From VRUE01 sp963701265 (GTDB lineage Bacteria; Actinomycetota; Thermoleophilia; Solirubrobacterales; 70-9), in assembly GCA_963701265.1 (NCBI GenBank), contig OY969581.1, positions 1,116,001-1,180,000 on the forward strand: a stretch of DNA of 64,000 nt, given 5' to 3'. Positions 39,924 through 48,190 of the stretch are shown here, one piece after another (positions within the stretch are counted from its first letter, which is position 1; every line of letters starts with the position of its first letter). The notes under the pieces were generated by a model. It saw only the letters and a program-made list of their open reading frames with translations. It was not told where the DNA came from and ran no database searches. A program made the translations under genes and the position numbers.

Positions 39924-40187
39924 CTAAAGGGCTTCTTGCCTGAGTCCGCAGTACTGGCAGTCGCTTACGTCTAGACCAATGAGTTGGTCGCAGCGGCGGC
40001 ACGCCCGCAGGTTCTCAGGGGTGCGGGGTAGGGCGGAGGCGGAGGGGGCGAGGGGGAGGACCATGGCTACGGGCTCCATCTCCTCGCCGGTCTCGCGGTC
40101 GAGGTAGACCTGGCCCGGTTCGGCCTCGGCGAGGGCCTCGCGGCCGGAGGCCGGGGCGCGCATGCGGTAGAGCTGCTTCGAGTTCAC
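39924..40187 (-). CDS. Small zinc-ribbon protein
   Basis: 87 residues from GTG 40187; a TTG at 40220 would add 11 residues but its first base is also the first base of the divergent GT4 ATG and would cover that gene's promoter, so the shorter form is preferred. The C-terminus has a zinc ribbon: CRRCDQLIGLDVSDCQYCG, two CxxC knuckles. The middle part RETGEEMEPVAMVLPLAP has no known match. Function unknown. Confidence 0.6.
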   Translation of the reverse strand: MNSKQLYRMRAPASGREALAEAEPGQVYLDRETGEEMEPVAMVLPLAPSASALPRTPENLRACRRCDQLIGLDVSDCQYCGLRQEAL

Positions 40188-40202
40188 GGCGGCGAAGACT
40201 AA

Positions 40203-40208
40203 TAGCTT
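40203..40208 (+). promoter_or_regulatory. Probable -10 box of the GT4 gene
   Basis: TAGCTT (alternatively TAATAG at 40200), 11 bp before the ATG at 40220. Confidence 0.35.
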
Positions 40209-40219
40209 CTGCGGAACCA

Positions 40220-41617
40220 ATGCGGATACTCATCTTCCACGGCTACATGTTGCGCGGTACCGGCAGCAACATCTACAACGCCAATCTCGCTCGCGCGCTG
40301 GCCCTGCTCGGTCACGAGGTGCACCTGCTCTGCCAGGACCGCGAGACCAGGATCGAGGGGGTCGAGGTCCACAACCCCGACATCCACGGCCTGTTGCCGG
40401 TCTACGTCAAGGATCCTTACGAGGGCTTCGAGGTCAAGGCGTTCCCGGAGCTGAGTGAGGAGGAGCTCGATCGCTACATCGAGGCCAACGTGGCCGCGGT
40501 CCGTGAGGTGGCGCAGCGCGTCGGCGGCATCGATCTAGCCCTCGCCAACCACCTGGTCATGGGCCCGGCGATCCTCGCCCGCGCCGACGTCGCCCCGTTT
40601 GCCGCCAAGATCCACGGCTCGGCGCTGGAGTACACGGTCAAGCCGAACCCGCGCTTTCTTCCCTATGCCCGCGAGGGCATGGAAGCGGCCCAAGGAGTGC
40701 TCGTCGGCTCCCGGCATACCGCGGAGTCGCTCTGGGCGGCGCTGCCCGAAGTCTCCGGGCTGAAGGAGAAGACGCGGCTTGGGCCGCCAGGGGTTGACAC
40801 GGAGGCGTTCAGGCCGCGGGAGGCGGGGTCGGGTCCGGCGGGCTCGCGTTCGCGAGGAGTTCCCGCCGGACCCGACCCCGCCTCCTTGCGGAGGATCGTC
40901 TTCGTCGGGAAGCTGATCGTCTCGAAGGGCGTTGATTTGCTGCTCGCCGGGTGGCCGCTGGTGAGGGCTGAGCACCCTGACGTCAAGTTGGAAGTCGCGG
41001 GATTCGGTGAGTACGAAGCAGGCCTGAAAAGGCTGTCGGCTGCGTTGGAACGTGGGGACATCAACGATGCGCGAGAGGTGGCGCTGTCCGGGTGGGGCAT
41101 CGAGGGCGGGGAGGAGAGGCCGTTGCCGATCCTCTCGGCCTTTCTGGCGGACCCCCCGGCCGGCTATCTCCAGGCGGCCGAGGACGCCGCTGGATCGGTC
41201 GAGTTCATCGGTCGGCTCGAGCACGATCAGGTGGCCGAGCTGCTGCCGGGAGCGGAGGCGCTGGTAATGCCGAGCACCTTTCCCGAGGCGTTTGGGATGG
41301 TCGCCGCCGAGGCCGCCGCCTGCGGCGCCCTGCCGGTCTCGGCGGGGCACTCGGGGATGCTCGAGGTGTCGCGCCAGCTGATGGAGGCGCTGCCGCCGCA
41401 AGTTGGGTCGTTGACTTCCTTCCCCGTCGAGGCGGGTGCGGTGGAAGCGATTGCCGCTCGCCTCAACGGCTGGCTGGCGCTGTCAGAGCCCGAGCGGGCC
41501 GCGGCTCGCGAGGCGCTGGTCGAGACAGCGCGACGGCTCTGGAGCTGGGAGGGCGTCGCCCGGGGAGTGCTGGCTGCGGCCGCCGGACAGCTGGCTGAGC
41601 TGCCGGCGCCCGAGTAG
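40220..41617 (+). CDS. Glycosyltransferase family 4
   Basis: 465 residues. GT-B fold: MRILIFHGYMLRGTGSNIYNANLA with the glycine-rich donor-side loop, KIHGSALEYTV, GPPGVDTEAFRP, IVFVGKLIVSKGVDLLL and the C-terminal EALVMPSTFPEAFGMVAAEA (E-x7-E motif). Residues 200-222, the linker between the two Rossmann domains, are encoded by a perfect palindromic insertion (40819-40885), and residues ~265-310 form a further family-atypical stretch. The acceptor is unknown. It precedes the coxB gene but has no clear link to it. Confidence 0.88.
   Translation: MRILIFHGYMLRGTGSNIYNANLARALALLGHEVHLLCQDRETRIEGVEVHNPDIHGLLPVYVKDPYEGFEVKAFPELSEEELDRYIEANVAAVREVAQRVGGIDLALANHLVMGPAILARADVAPFAAKIHGSALEYTVKPNPRFLPYAREGMEAAQGVLVGSRHTAESLWAALPEVSGLKEKTRLGPPGVDTEAFRPREAGSGPAGSRSRGVPAGPDPASLRRIVFVGKLIVSKGVDLLLAGWPLVRAEHPDVKLEVAGFGEYEAGLKRLSAALERGDINDAREVALSGWGIEGGEERPLPILSAFLADPPAGYLQAAEDAAGSVEFIGRLEHDQVAELLPGAEALVMPSTFPEAFGMVAAEAAACGALPVSAGHSGMLEVSRQLMEALPPQVGSLTSFPVEAGAVEAIAARLNGWLALSEPERAAAREALVETARRLWSWEGVARGVLAAAAGQLAELPAPE
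40819..40885. repeat. In-frame palindromic insertion in a GT4 gene
   Basis: A perfect 24-bp inverted repeat (40819-40842 / 40862-40885) whose 19-nt loop contains its own hairpin CTCGCG-TT-CGCGAG. It encodes a Gly/Pro/Ser/Arg-rich linker and keeps the frame. It is unlike the A/B palindromes in sequence. Confidence 0.85.
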
Positions 41618-41666
41618 CTAGTGCCGAGCGTCACCAGAGCCTGAAAGCTTCCCGCCGTCGCTTCAA

Positions 41667-41672
41667 TAGAAT
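41667..41672 (+). promoter_or_regulatory. Probable -10 box of the cox operon
   Basis: TAGAAT 12 bp before the coxB ATG at 41685. Confidence 0.45.
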
Positions 41673-41684
41673 GCCCGCCGCCTC

Positions 41685-42476
41685 ATGTACGGCCGCCTCC
41701 CGATAGCGAAGATGCTCGCTGCAACAGTTGCGCTGACCGCGGCGATCTCTGCCGTGATGCTGCCGATCAACTGGGATGGCCAGCAGGCATCGACGGCCGC
41801 GCCGAAGATCGACCAGCTGCTCGACGTGATGATCGTGCTCTCGGCTTTCGTCTTCTCGCTGGTGGTCGTGATGCTCTTCTACGCGCTGTGGAAATTCAAA
41901 GCCAAGCCGGGCGACGAATCCGACGGCGAGCCGATCCACGGCAACACCCGGCTCGAGGTGGCCTGGACCGTGATCCCGACGATCATCGTGCTCTTCGGCG
42001 CCGGCTACAGCTGGTCGGTGCTCAGCGACATCGAAAAGCCGGTCGACAACGCGCTCACGGTCGACGTCTTCTCCCAGCAGTACGCCTGGAGCTTCGGCTA
42101 CCCGGGCAAGGACAACGTCTGGTCGGAGGGCGAGCTGCACGTGCCGCTCGACCGCCAGGTCCATTTCAAGATGCACGCCCAGGACGTGATCCACTCCTTC
42201 TGGGTGCCGGAGTGGCGGATCAAGAAGGACAACGTCCCCGGCATCACCACCACCGCGATCGTCACCCCGGACAAGCTCGGCACCTACCAGTTGATCTGCA
42301 CTGAGCTCTGTGGCTTCGGCCACGCCTCGATGCGGGCCAAGGTCGTGGTCGAAACCCCGGCTGATTTCCGCGAATGGGTCGCCGCGCTGCCTGACAAAGT
42401 CCCGGCATCGCTGGCCGACTCGATAGCTCAAGACACCGAGACCAACCCGACTCCGATCGACGCCGGAGGGGCATAA
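41685..42476 (+). CDS. coxB: Cytochrome c oxidase subunit II
   Basis: 263 residues. N-terminal signal/membrane segment, two helices (about 45-68 and 92-110) and the periplasmic-side cupredoxin domain. The CuA site is complete: His170 (VIHSFWVPEW), then CTELCGFGHASM (Cys205, Glu207, Cys209, His213, Met216). It takes electrons from cytochrome c and passes them to subunit I. No lipobox and no fused cytochrome c. First gene of coxB-coxA-Usp-coxC. Confidence 0.96.
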   Translation: MYGRLPIAKMLAATVALTAAISAVMLPINWDGQQASTAAPKIDQLLDVMIVLSAFVFSLVVVMLFYALWKFKAKPGDESDGEPIHGNTRLEVAWTVIPTIIVLFGAGYSWSVLSDIEKPVDNALTVDVFSQQYAWSFGYPGKDNVWSEGELHVPLDRQVHFKMHAQDVIHSFWVPEWRIKKDNVPGITTTAIVTPDKLGTYQLICTELCGFGHASMRAKVVVETPADFREWVAALPDKVPASLADSIAQDTETNPTPIDAGGA

Positions 42477-42489
42477 TGGAGGCCTGCTG

Positions 42490-44400
42490 ATGGTGGCTGC
42501 AATCAAGCAACCGGGTTGGATTCGAGGCCTGCTCGGCGCAATTCTGGGTGCCGCTTTCGGCTTCGCGCTGGTCATCGCCCTGCGCAAGGCGTCGGGCCTG
42601 CCCGCCTACCAGACCGAGCAGACCGGCTACCCGCATGTGATCGTGCCGCTGATCACCGGGCCGCTTGGCTTCCTGATGGGCTTCGGCTGCTTCGACTACT
42701 GGCTGCGCTGGGCCGCCGGCATGCCGACGATCCCCGAGGACCATTCCCAGCACGGCGCCAAGAGCTGGAAGGACTACTTCCATTTCAACACCGATCACAA
42801 GGTGATCGGCATCCAGTACATCTGCACGACCTTCTTCTTCTTCTTCATCGGCGGCCTGATGGCGATGCTGATCCGGGCCGAGCTGGCCCAGCCGGGCACC
42901 CAGATCGTCGACGCCGCCACCTACAACAGCCTCTTCTCCACCCACGCGGTGCTGATGATCTTCGTCTTCGTGATCCCGGTTTTCGCCGGTATCGCCAACT
43001 ACGTCCTGCCGCTGATGATCGGCGCGCCGGATATGGCGTTCCCGCGCCTCAACGCGCTCAGCTTCTGGATGCTGCCATTGGCCGGACTGCTCTTCATCGG
43101 CAGCTTCCTCGCTCCGGGCGGCGCTTTTGACGCCGGTTGGACCGGCTACGCGCCGCTCTCGACCGGGGCGCCGCTGGGCCAGTCGTTCTTCAATCTCGGG
43201 GTTCAGTTCGCCGGCGCGTCCTCGATCGCCACCGCGCTCAATTTCTTGGTCACGATCATCACTATGCGTGCGCCCGGAATGACCTTCTGGCGCATGCCGC
43301 TTCTGGTCTGGGCGAACCTTTCGACCTCGCTGCTGGTCGTCGCCGCGACACCGTTCATCGCCGGCGTCCAGTTCATGGTCCTCTTCGACCGCGCCATGCA
43401 CACCAACTTCTTCCAGTTCGCTGGCGGAGGTGATGTCGTCAGCTACCAGCACATCTTCTGGTTCTACTCGCACCCAGCCGTCTACATCATGATGTTGCCC
43501 GGCTTCGGGATCATCAGCGAGGTCATCTCGACCCATGCCCGCAAGCCGATCTTCGGCTACCGCTTGATGGCGCTGGCGCTGATCGGCATCGTCGTGCTCA
43601 GCTACTCGGTCTGGGCCCACCACATGTTCGTCGCCGGCATGTTCAGCTGGCTGCGCGTGCCGATGATGATCACCACCCTGCTGATCGCTGTGCCGACCGG
43701 GATCAAGATCTTCTCCTGGCTGGGAACGCTCTATTTCGGCAAGATCCACACCTATTCGACGGCGATGCTGTTCGCGCTCGCCTTCATCGTCACCTTCACG
43801 ATCGGTGGGATCAGTGGCGTGATGCTGGGCATGGTGCCGATCGACATCCACGTCTCCGACACCTACTTCATCGTCGCCCACATCCACTTCGTCCTCTTCG
43901 GCGGCTCCGTCTTCACGATCTTCTCCGGCATCTACCACTGGTTCCCGAAGATGACGGGGCGGATGTACGACGAGAAACTCGGCCGCGTCCACTTCTGGGG
44001 CACGCTGCTCGGCACCTGGATCACCTTCATCCCGATGCACTGGGTGGGGATGGACGGGATGCCCCGCCGCGTCGCCGACTACGCCACCCAGTTCGGTGAG
44101 TGGAACCTGCTGATCAGCTGTGGTGCCTTCATCCTCGGCGCCGTCCAGCTCGTCTTCCTCTACAACATGATCGTCAGCTGGCGCTTCGGCCCCCGCGCCC
44201 CGGCCAACCCCTGGCGCGCCAACTCGATCGAGTGGCAGGTCTCCTCGCCGCCGCCGATCTTCAACTTCCCCGAGATCCCGCGCGTCGTCGGCGGTCCCTA
44301 CGAGTTCGGCGTCCCCGGTGCTCGTCACGCGATCATGCCCGGCGAAGGGGTCGAGGAGAAGCCGGCGACTGCGGAGCCGACGGTGGTGGGCTCGGCATGA
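42490..44400 (+). CDS. coxA: Cytochrome c oxidase subunit I (ligand-intact)
   Basis: 636 residues. All redox ligands are present: low-spin heme His152 (FSTHAVLM) and His466, heme a3 His464 (VAHIHFVLFGG), CuB His328 (FYSHPAVYI), His377 and His378 (VWAHHMF), with the cross-linked Tyr332. The YSHPxVY helix VI, lacking the Glu of HPEVY, marks an A2-type oxidase. Residues 1-100 precede the usual TDHK start and add two membrane helices (10-31 and 48-75). It reduces O2 and pumps protons. Confidence 0.96.
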   Translation: MVAAIKQPGWIRGLLGAILGAAFGFALVIALRKASGLPAYQTEQTGYPHVIVPLITGPLGFLMGFGCFDYWLRWAAGMPTIPEDHSQHGAKSWKDYFHFNTDHKVIGIQYICTTFFFFFIGGLMAMLIRAELAQPGTQIVDAATYNSLFSTHAVLMIFVFVIPVFAGIANYVLPLMIGAPDMAFPRLNALSFWMLPLAGLLFIGSFLAPGGAFDAGWTGYAPLSTGAPLGQSFFNLGVQFAGASSIATALNFLVTIITMRAPGMTFWRMPLLVWANLSTSLLVVAATPFIAGVQFMVLFDRAMHTNFFQFAGGGDVVSYQHIFWFYSHPAVYIMMLPGFGIISEVISTHARKPIFGYRLMALALIGIVVLSYSVWAHHMFVAGMFSWLRVPMMITTLLIAVPTGIKIFSWLGTLYFGKIHTYSTAMLFALAFIVTFTIGGISGVMLGMVPIDIHVSDTYFIVAHIHFVLFGGSVFTIFSGIYHWFPKMTGRMYDEKLGRVHFWGTLLGTWITFIPMHWVGMDGMPRRVADYATQFGEWNLLISCGAFILGAVQLVFLYNMIVSWRFGPRAPANPWRANSIEWQVSSPPPIFNFPEIPRVVGGPYEFGVPGARHAIMPGEGVEEKPATAEPTVVGSA

Positions 44401-45272
44401 CCGACGCTTCCGAGGCGAAGCCCCTACTCGTCTTCCTCAACGAGGTCGCCGGCGGGCGCAAGTTGCTGCAGGCAGTGCAGGAGCGCTCCGACAAGGTTCC
44501 CTTCGTCGCCGTTGCGGCGCCGCAGAACCAACCGGCTGTCGGCCAGCTGATCGACGCCGGTGAGCTGCGCGACGCGGCTCGCGCCCGGGTCGAGGTGACG
44601 ATGTCGATCCTCTCCGAGTACGGCGTCGAATCGGTCGGCGAGGTGATGGATCCGGATCCCCTGCTGGCGCTCGACGACGCGGTGCGCGCCCATGAACCGG
44701 GCGAGGTGCTGCTTTCCTGCGCCGCCGGAACGCGCTTCGGATTGACCCGCAAGGATCTCGTCGCCTGGGCTGAAACCCGCTTCGAACCGGAGGTTCAGCT
44801 CACGCACATCCCGGTGCGGATCTCCGCTGACTCGGTCAGCTGGGAGAAGAGCCACACCCTGGTGGTGGCGACGCAGACCGTGGCCGCACCCGACTTGGTC
44901 GGCCGGCTCAAGGAGCGCGCTGCCGGGCATCCGCATCGCTACACGATCATCTGCCCCCGGGCTGAGGACGTGACCGAGCCGGAGATCGTTCGCGACCTGG
45001 CCTCGACCCTCGCCGAGCTCTACCGCGCCGACATCGACGCCACCGGCCAGCCGATGAGCCCCGACCCCTTTCACGCGGTGCAGAACGCGATCGAGCACTA
45101 CAGCGTCGACGAGGTGCTGATCTCGACCTTCGCCGGCGAGACCTCGCGCTGGCTCGAGGACGATCTGATCGGCCGCGTCCGTGAGATCACCGACAAGCCG
45201 GTCGAGCACCTCGAGGTCGGCCGTCCCGCCGCCGCCGTGGCTGCCGCCGTCGCCGAGGGAGAGGAGGCCTGA
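44397..45272 (+). CDS. Tandem Usp-like protein inside the cox operon
   Basis: 291 residues formed of two similar halves (about 10-140 and 150-275). Each has a first strand LLVFLNEV / TLVVATQT, a long helix, and a second strand with VLLSCAAGTRFG / VLISTFAGETSRWLEDDL. This is the pattern of duplicated universal-stress-protein folds, but the GxxGxxxx(S/T) nucleotide loop is poorly kept. It overlaps coxA by 4 bp and coxC by 1 bp, so it is made with the oxidase. The protein at 46042 carries a third copy of the domain. Confidence 0.65.
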   Translation: MTDASEAKPLLVFLNEVAGGRKLLQAVQERSDKVPFVAVAAPQNQPAVGQLIDAGELRDAARARVEVTMSILSEYGVESVGEVMDPDPLLALDDAVRAHEPGEVLLSCAAGTRFGLTRKDLVAWAETRFEPEVQLTHIPVRISADSVSWEKSHTLVVATQTVAAPDLVGRLKERAAGHPHRYTIICPRAEDVTEPEIVRDLASTLAELYRADIDATGQPMSPDPFHAVQNAIEHYSVDEVLISTFAGETSRWLEDDLIGRVREITDKPVEHLEVGRPAAAVAAAVAEGEEA

Positions 45273-45898
45273 TGGAGAGCGCAACGGTTGCCCTGGGGCA
45301 CGACGCACACGAGGAGCATCACGGGCCGCCCGAGGCGAACCAGAGCTCGCGGATCGACCGTCAGACGCTTGGCATCCTGCTCTTCATCGTCTCCGAGGTC
45401 ATGCTCTTCGGGGCCTTCTTCGCCTCCTACTTCTTCCTCCGCGTCGTCGTCGACCCGCCGAGCTGGCCGCCGCATCCCTACGAGCTGCCGGTGGCGGTGG
45501 CGGGGATCAACACCGCAATCCTGGTCTCTTCCAGTTTCACGATCCACTACGCGCTGGAGTCGATCCGGCGCGGCAACCGCAACGGATTGAAGCTGGGCTT
45601 GGTGCTGACCTGGATGCTCGGCATGACCTTCCTCTTCATCCAGGTCAACGAGTACGTCCACCTCGGTTTCAGCGCTCGCGACCTCGGTTTCGGCTCGATC
45701 TTCTACAGCCTCACCGGTCTCCACGGCGCCCACGTCTTCGTCGGGCTCTGTCTGCTCAGCTTCGCCACGATCCGCGCCTTCCGCGGTCATTTCGGGCCCG
45801 AGGAGAAGGATCACCTCGGCGTCGAGGTGCCCGGCATCTACTGGCACTTCGTCGACGTTATGTGGATCGTCGTCTACACGACGGTCTATATCCTCTAG
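45272..45898 (+). CDS. coxC: Cytochrome c oxidase subunit III
   Basis: 208 residues, about five membrane helices. Family segments: RQTLGILLFIVSEVMLFGAFF, LGMTFLFIQVNEYVHLGF, FYSLTGLHGAHVFVGLCLL and IYWHFVDVMWIVVYTTVYIL at the C-terminus. The N-terminus is His-rich (HDAHEEHHG). It stabilises subunit I. A hairpin element begins 3 bp after its stop. No second coxC accompanies the divergent oxidase pair. Confidence 0.95.
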   Translation: MESATVALGHDAHEEHHGPPEANQSSRIDRQTLGILLFIVSEVMLFGAFFASYFFLRVVVDPPSWPPHPYELPVAVAGINTAILVSSSFTIHYALESIRRGNRNGLKLGLVLTWMLGMTFLFIQVNEYVHLGFSARDLGFGSIFYSLTGLHGAHVFVGLCLLSFATIRAFRGHFGPEEKDHLGVEVPGIYWHFVDVMWIVVYTTVYIL

Positions 45899-45900
45899 CG

Positions 45901-46021
45901 CGGCCGCTGCAAACCGGCGCATCTCGGGGTCTTCAGTCGGCCGTCTGCGGGTCACGCACAAACAGTGCGCTTCCCTTGTCGGCCTCCCTGCATCCCCCGA
46001 CCTGCTTGGTTTTCGCGGCCG
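45901..46021 (+). repeat. Stop-adjacent hairpin element, family 2, copy 1
   Basis: Arms 45901-45915 and 46008-46021 pair imperfectly (CGGCCGC...AAACC / GGTTTTCGCGGCCG). The core starts ACCGGCGCATCTCGGGGTC and ends CTCCCTGC...CTGCTTGGT, matching the element after trxB. Inner stems: TCGGGG/CCCCGA and CGCAC-AAACA-GTGCG. Confidence 0.7.
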
Positions 46022-46041
46022 TTTGGGGGTACAAATAAGGT

Positions 46042-46692
46042 ATGCACAATCCGCTTAGGTCAGAGGCCGATGCGTTTAGGTGGGTTGTGGTCATTGGCAT
46101 TGCGGCGGCGTCGGTCATAGCGCTGACGCTGTTGACGCGGCCTGTGGTTGGAGTTATCTGGGCGGCGTTGCTGATTGGGTTCGGGGTTGGGGTCGGCTAT
46201 CGCGCTGCGCGCGGTTCGTTGCCACGTGACGTCGCACTGACCAAAGGGGGAGACGGCAAGTTCCGGCTGCTCGTCGTCGCCAACGAGACGGTTCAGGGTG
46301 ATGCGCTGCTCAACGAGATCCGGGACCGCTGCAATGACCGCAAGGCCGAGGTCATGGTCGTGACGCCGGCTCTGGCCACCTCTCGCGCCTCGCACTGGGC
46401 CTCGGACATCGACGAAGCGATCGAGCTGGCGCGGCAGCGGATGGAGCTCTCGCTGATCGAGATCCGTCAGTTGGGGCTGAAGGCGAAGGGCGAGATCGGC
46501 GACTCCGACCCCAACATGGCGATCGAGGATGCCCTGCGCGTCTTCCCCGCTGATGAGATCTTGATCTCGACCCACCCACCCGATCGCTCCCGCTGGCTCG
46601 AGCACGGCGTCGTCGACAAGGCCCGCGAGCGGATCGACCTGCCGATCACCCACGTCGTCGTCGACCTCGCCAGCGATCGCGCGATGCTGTGA
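46042..46692 (+). CDS. Membrane-anchored Usp-like protein
   Basis: 216 residues. Two membrane helices at about 14-32 and 36-54 (VVVIGIAAASVIALTLL, VVGVIWAALLIGFGVGVG), then a Usp-like domain (FRLLVVANETVQGDALLNEI ... VMVVTPALATSRASHW ... PADEILISTHPPDRSRWLEHG). The end of that domain closely resembles the second half of the 44397 protein (EVLISTFAGETSRWLEDD). It lies next to the cox operon, so a role in oxidase regulation or stress sensing is possible but unproven. Confidence 0.65.
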   Translation: MHNPLRSEADAFRWVVVIGIAAASVIALTLLTRPVVGVIWAALLIGFGVGVGYRAARGSLPRDVALTKGGDGKFRLLVVANETVQGDALLNEIRDRCNDRKAEVMVVTPALATSRASHWASDIDEAIELARQRMELSLIEIRQLGLKAKGEIGDSDPNMAIEDALRVFPADEILISTHPPDRSRWLEHGVVDKARERIDLPITHVVVDLASDRAML

Positions 46693-46747
46693 TCGACTCG
46701 TAGCGGTCACGGCACATTTAGCGCGCCACCCGAAACGTTCTGTCTTC

Positions 46748-46753
46748 TAGCCT
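46748..46753 (+). promoter_or_regulatory. Probable -10 box of the coiled-coil gene
   Basis: TAGCCT, 6 bp before the ATG at 46760. Confidence 0.4.
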
Positions 46754-46759
46754 GTCAGA

Positions 46760-47167
46760 ATGGAGATGATGACCTCGGGTTGGACCGACGAGCGGATGGA
46801 TGACCTCAAGCACCAGGCCGATGAGCTGGGCCGGCGGATGGACGACGGGTTCGCGGGGCTCCGCACCGAGCTCCGCGAGCATCGCAGGGAAATGGATGCA
46901 CGGTTTGCGAAATTCGAAGAGAGGCTGGATCAGCGGTTCGAGAAGATCGATGAGCGGTTCGAGAACGTGGGCGCCCGGTTCGAGAAGATCGATGAGCGGT
47001 TCGAGAAAGTGGACGCCCGGTTCGAGAAGGTCGACGAGAGCATCCTCCGCACGCAGGAAATGGTCATCGGCCTGCGCGGCAACCTCACCAGGGTCTCGAT
47101 CGCCTTCGTCGCTGCGCTGATGAGCCTGGTTGCGGCGCAGGCCGGCTTGATCCTGACCCAGATCTGA
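46760..47167 (+). CDS. Heptad-repeat coiled-coil protein with C-terminal membrane anchor
   Basis: 135 residues. Residues ~10-95 are a continuous coiled coil built of 7-residue units (RFEKIDE, RFENVGA, RFEKIDE, RFEKVDA, RFEKVDE). A hydrophobic helix at 113-133 (AFVAALMSLVAAQAGLILTQI) anchors it. Such short proteins resemble DUF1640/Bdr-type coiled coils of unknown role. It probably forms a membrane-tethered oligomer. Its stop is 1 bp from the convergent ctaA stop. Confidence 0.7.
   Translation: MEMMTSGWTDERMDDLKHQADELGRRMDDGFAGLRTELREHRREMDARFAKFEERLDQRFEKIDERFENVGARFEKIDERFEKVDARFEKVDESILRTQEMVIGLRGNLTRVSIAFVAALMSLVAAQAGLILTQI
46934..47038 (+). repeat. Five 21-bp tandem coding repeats
   Basis: Units at 46934, 46955, 46976, 46997 and 47018; all begin CGGTTCGAGAA, and units 1 and 3 are identical over 21 bp. 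Each encodes one heptad (RFEKxDx). Recent expansion by slippage or recombination is likely. Confidence 0.9.
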
Positions 47168-47168
47168 G

Positions 47169-48134
47169 TTAGGCCGGAGTCGGAACCTGCGAGCCGGTCT
47201 CGCTTCCCCTCTGCTCGGCCGGGCGTGTTCCGCCGGATGGTTCGAGCCGACCTGCGGCCGCGACCGTCCAAAGCATCGCCAGCCAGGTCGTGGTCGCCAG
47301 GGCGACGTGGACCCAGACGAGCTCGCCGGGGAGCTTCAGGGCCCACTGGACGCCTCCTACAAGGCCCTGGAGGGCGAGGAGACCGAGGACGACGCCGAGC
47401 GGCTTGAGCGCCCTCCTGTCGCCTCCTGGGCGGCGTAGGAGGAACCAGACGGCGATCGCGGCGAGGCCGAAGACGGCGGCGATCGCCGAGTGGCGCTGCA
47501 CGACCCACTCCAGGGTGCCGGTGCCCTCGAAGTCGAAGCGGTGGACGAGCTGGTTGTCATGGGCGCCGGCATGGGGCCCGGAGGCGGTGGCGATCGTGCC
47601 GGCGAGGATCGTCAGCTGGCCGAGCGGGATCAGCGCCCGCACCGACCAGACACCAAGCCGGTCGTTGGAGCGGCGGCGCTCCCAGGGCTCGTAGCGTGAG
47701 CACCAGGCGAGCGCGAAGGAGGCGTCGAGCAGCAGCATCGAGAGGATGAAGTGGCTCATCACCAGGCCGGGGGCGAGGTGGTACTTGACCACCAGGGCGC
47801 CGAGGATCGCCTGGCCGATCACGCCCAGCGGCAGCAGGGCGCCGAAGAAGGCCAGGTGGCCACGGAAGGGCACCCTGAACCAGGCGAGCGCGCTGGCGGC
47901 GATCACGGCGAAGCCGACGAAGCCGGTCAGCAGCCGATTGCCGTACTCGATCACCGCGTGGGTATCGAGCGGGGGAACGGTGCCGCCGTAGCACTTGGGC
48001 CAATCCGGGCAGCCGAGGCCGGAACCGGTCAGCCGCACGCCGGCGCCGGTGAGCACGATCAGTGCCAGCGCGAAGAGTGCGACGGCAGTGACCTTGGCGT
48101 AGAGCTGAGGAGTGATGCGGAGGCGGGCGCGCAT
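47169..48134 (-). CDS. ctaA: Heme A synthase (COX15/CtaA)
   Basis: 321 residues, eight membrane helices. Oxidises heme O to heme A. Seen: GAGVRLTGSGLGCPDWPKCYGG with the CPxxxxC cysteine pair near helix I, His in HAVIEYGNRLLTG, GLVMSHFILSMLLLD, VHRFDFEGTGTLEWVVQRHSA and the C-terminal WVHVALATTTWLAML. Four conserved His are present. It provides heme A for the aa3 oxidase at 41685-45898. Confidence 0.93.
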   Translation of the reverse strand: MRARLRITPQLYAKVTAVALFALALIVLTGAGVRLTGSGLGCPDWPKCYGGTVPPLDTHAVIEYGNRLLTGFVGFAVIAASALAWFRVPFRGHLAFFGALLPLGVIGQAILGALVVKYHLAPGLVMSHFILSMLLLDASFALAWCSRYEPWERRRSNDRLGVWSVRALIPLGQLTILAGTIATASGPHAGAHDNQLVHRFDFEGTGTLEWVVQRHSAIAAVFGLAAIAVWFLLRRPGGDRRALKPLGVVLGLLALQGLVGGVQWALKLPGELVWVHVALATTTWLAMLWTVAAAGRLEPSGGTRPAEQRGSETGSQVPTPA

Positions 48135-48190
48135 GAGAGTTGCCTCAGCGGATGATGCCAGTCGGCCAGCCGGGGGCCGCGCTTGGCGGC

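Noticed and set aside
42262..44328. A very long open frame on the strand opposite coxA
   Set aside because: It is the antisense shadow of a GC-rich gene; its product is low-complexity Asp/Glu/Arg/His with no domain, and coxA is certain. The same applies to long antisense frames over rph-rdgB, nnr, glmS, tldD, trxB and the fatty-acid oxidation genes.
46934..47038. CRISPR array
   Set aside because: The units are contiguous 21-bp coding repeats without spacers.
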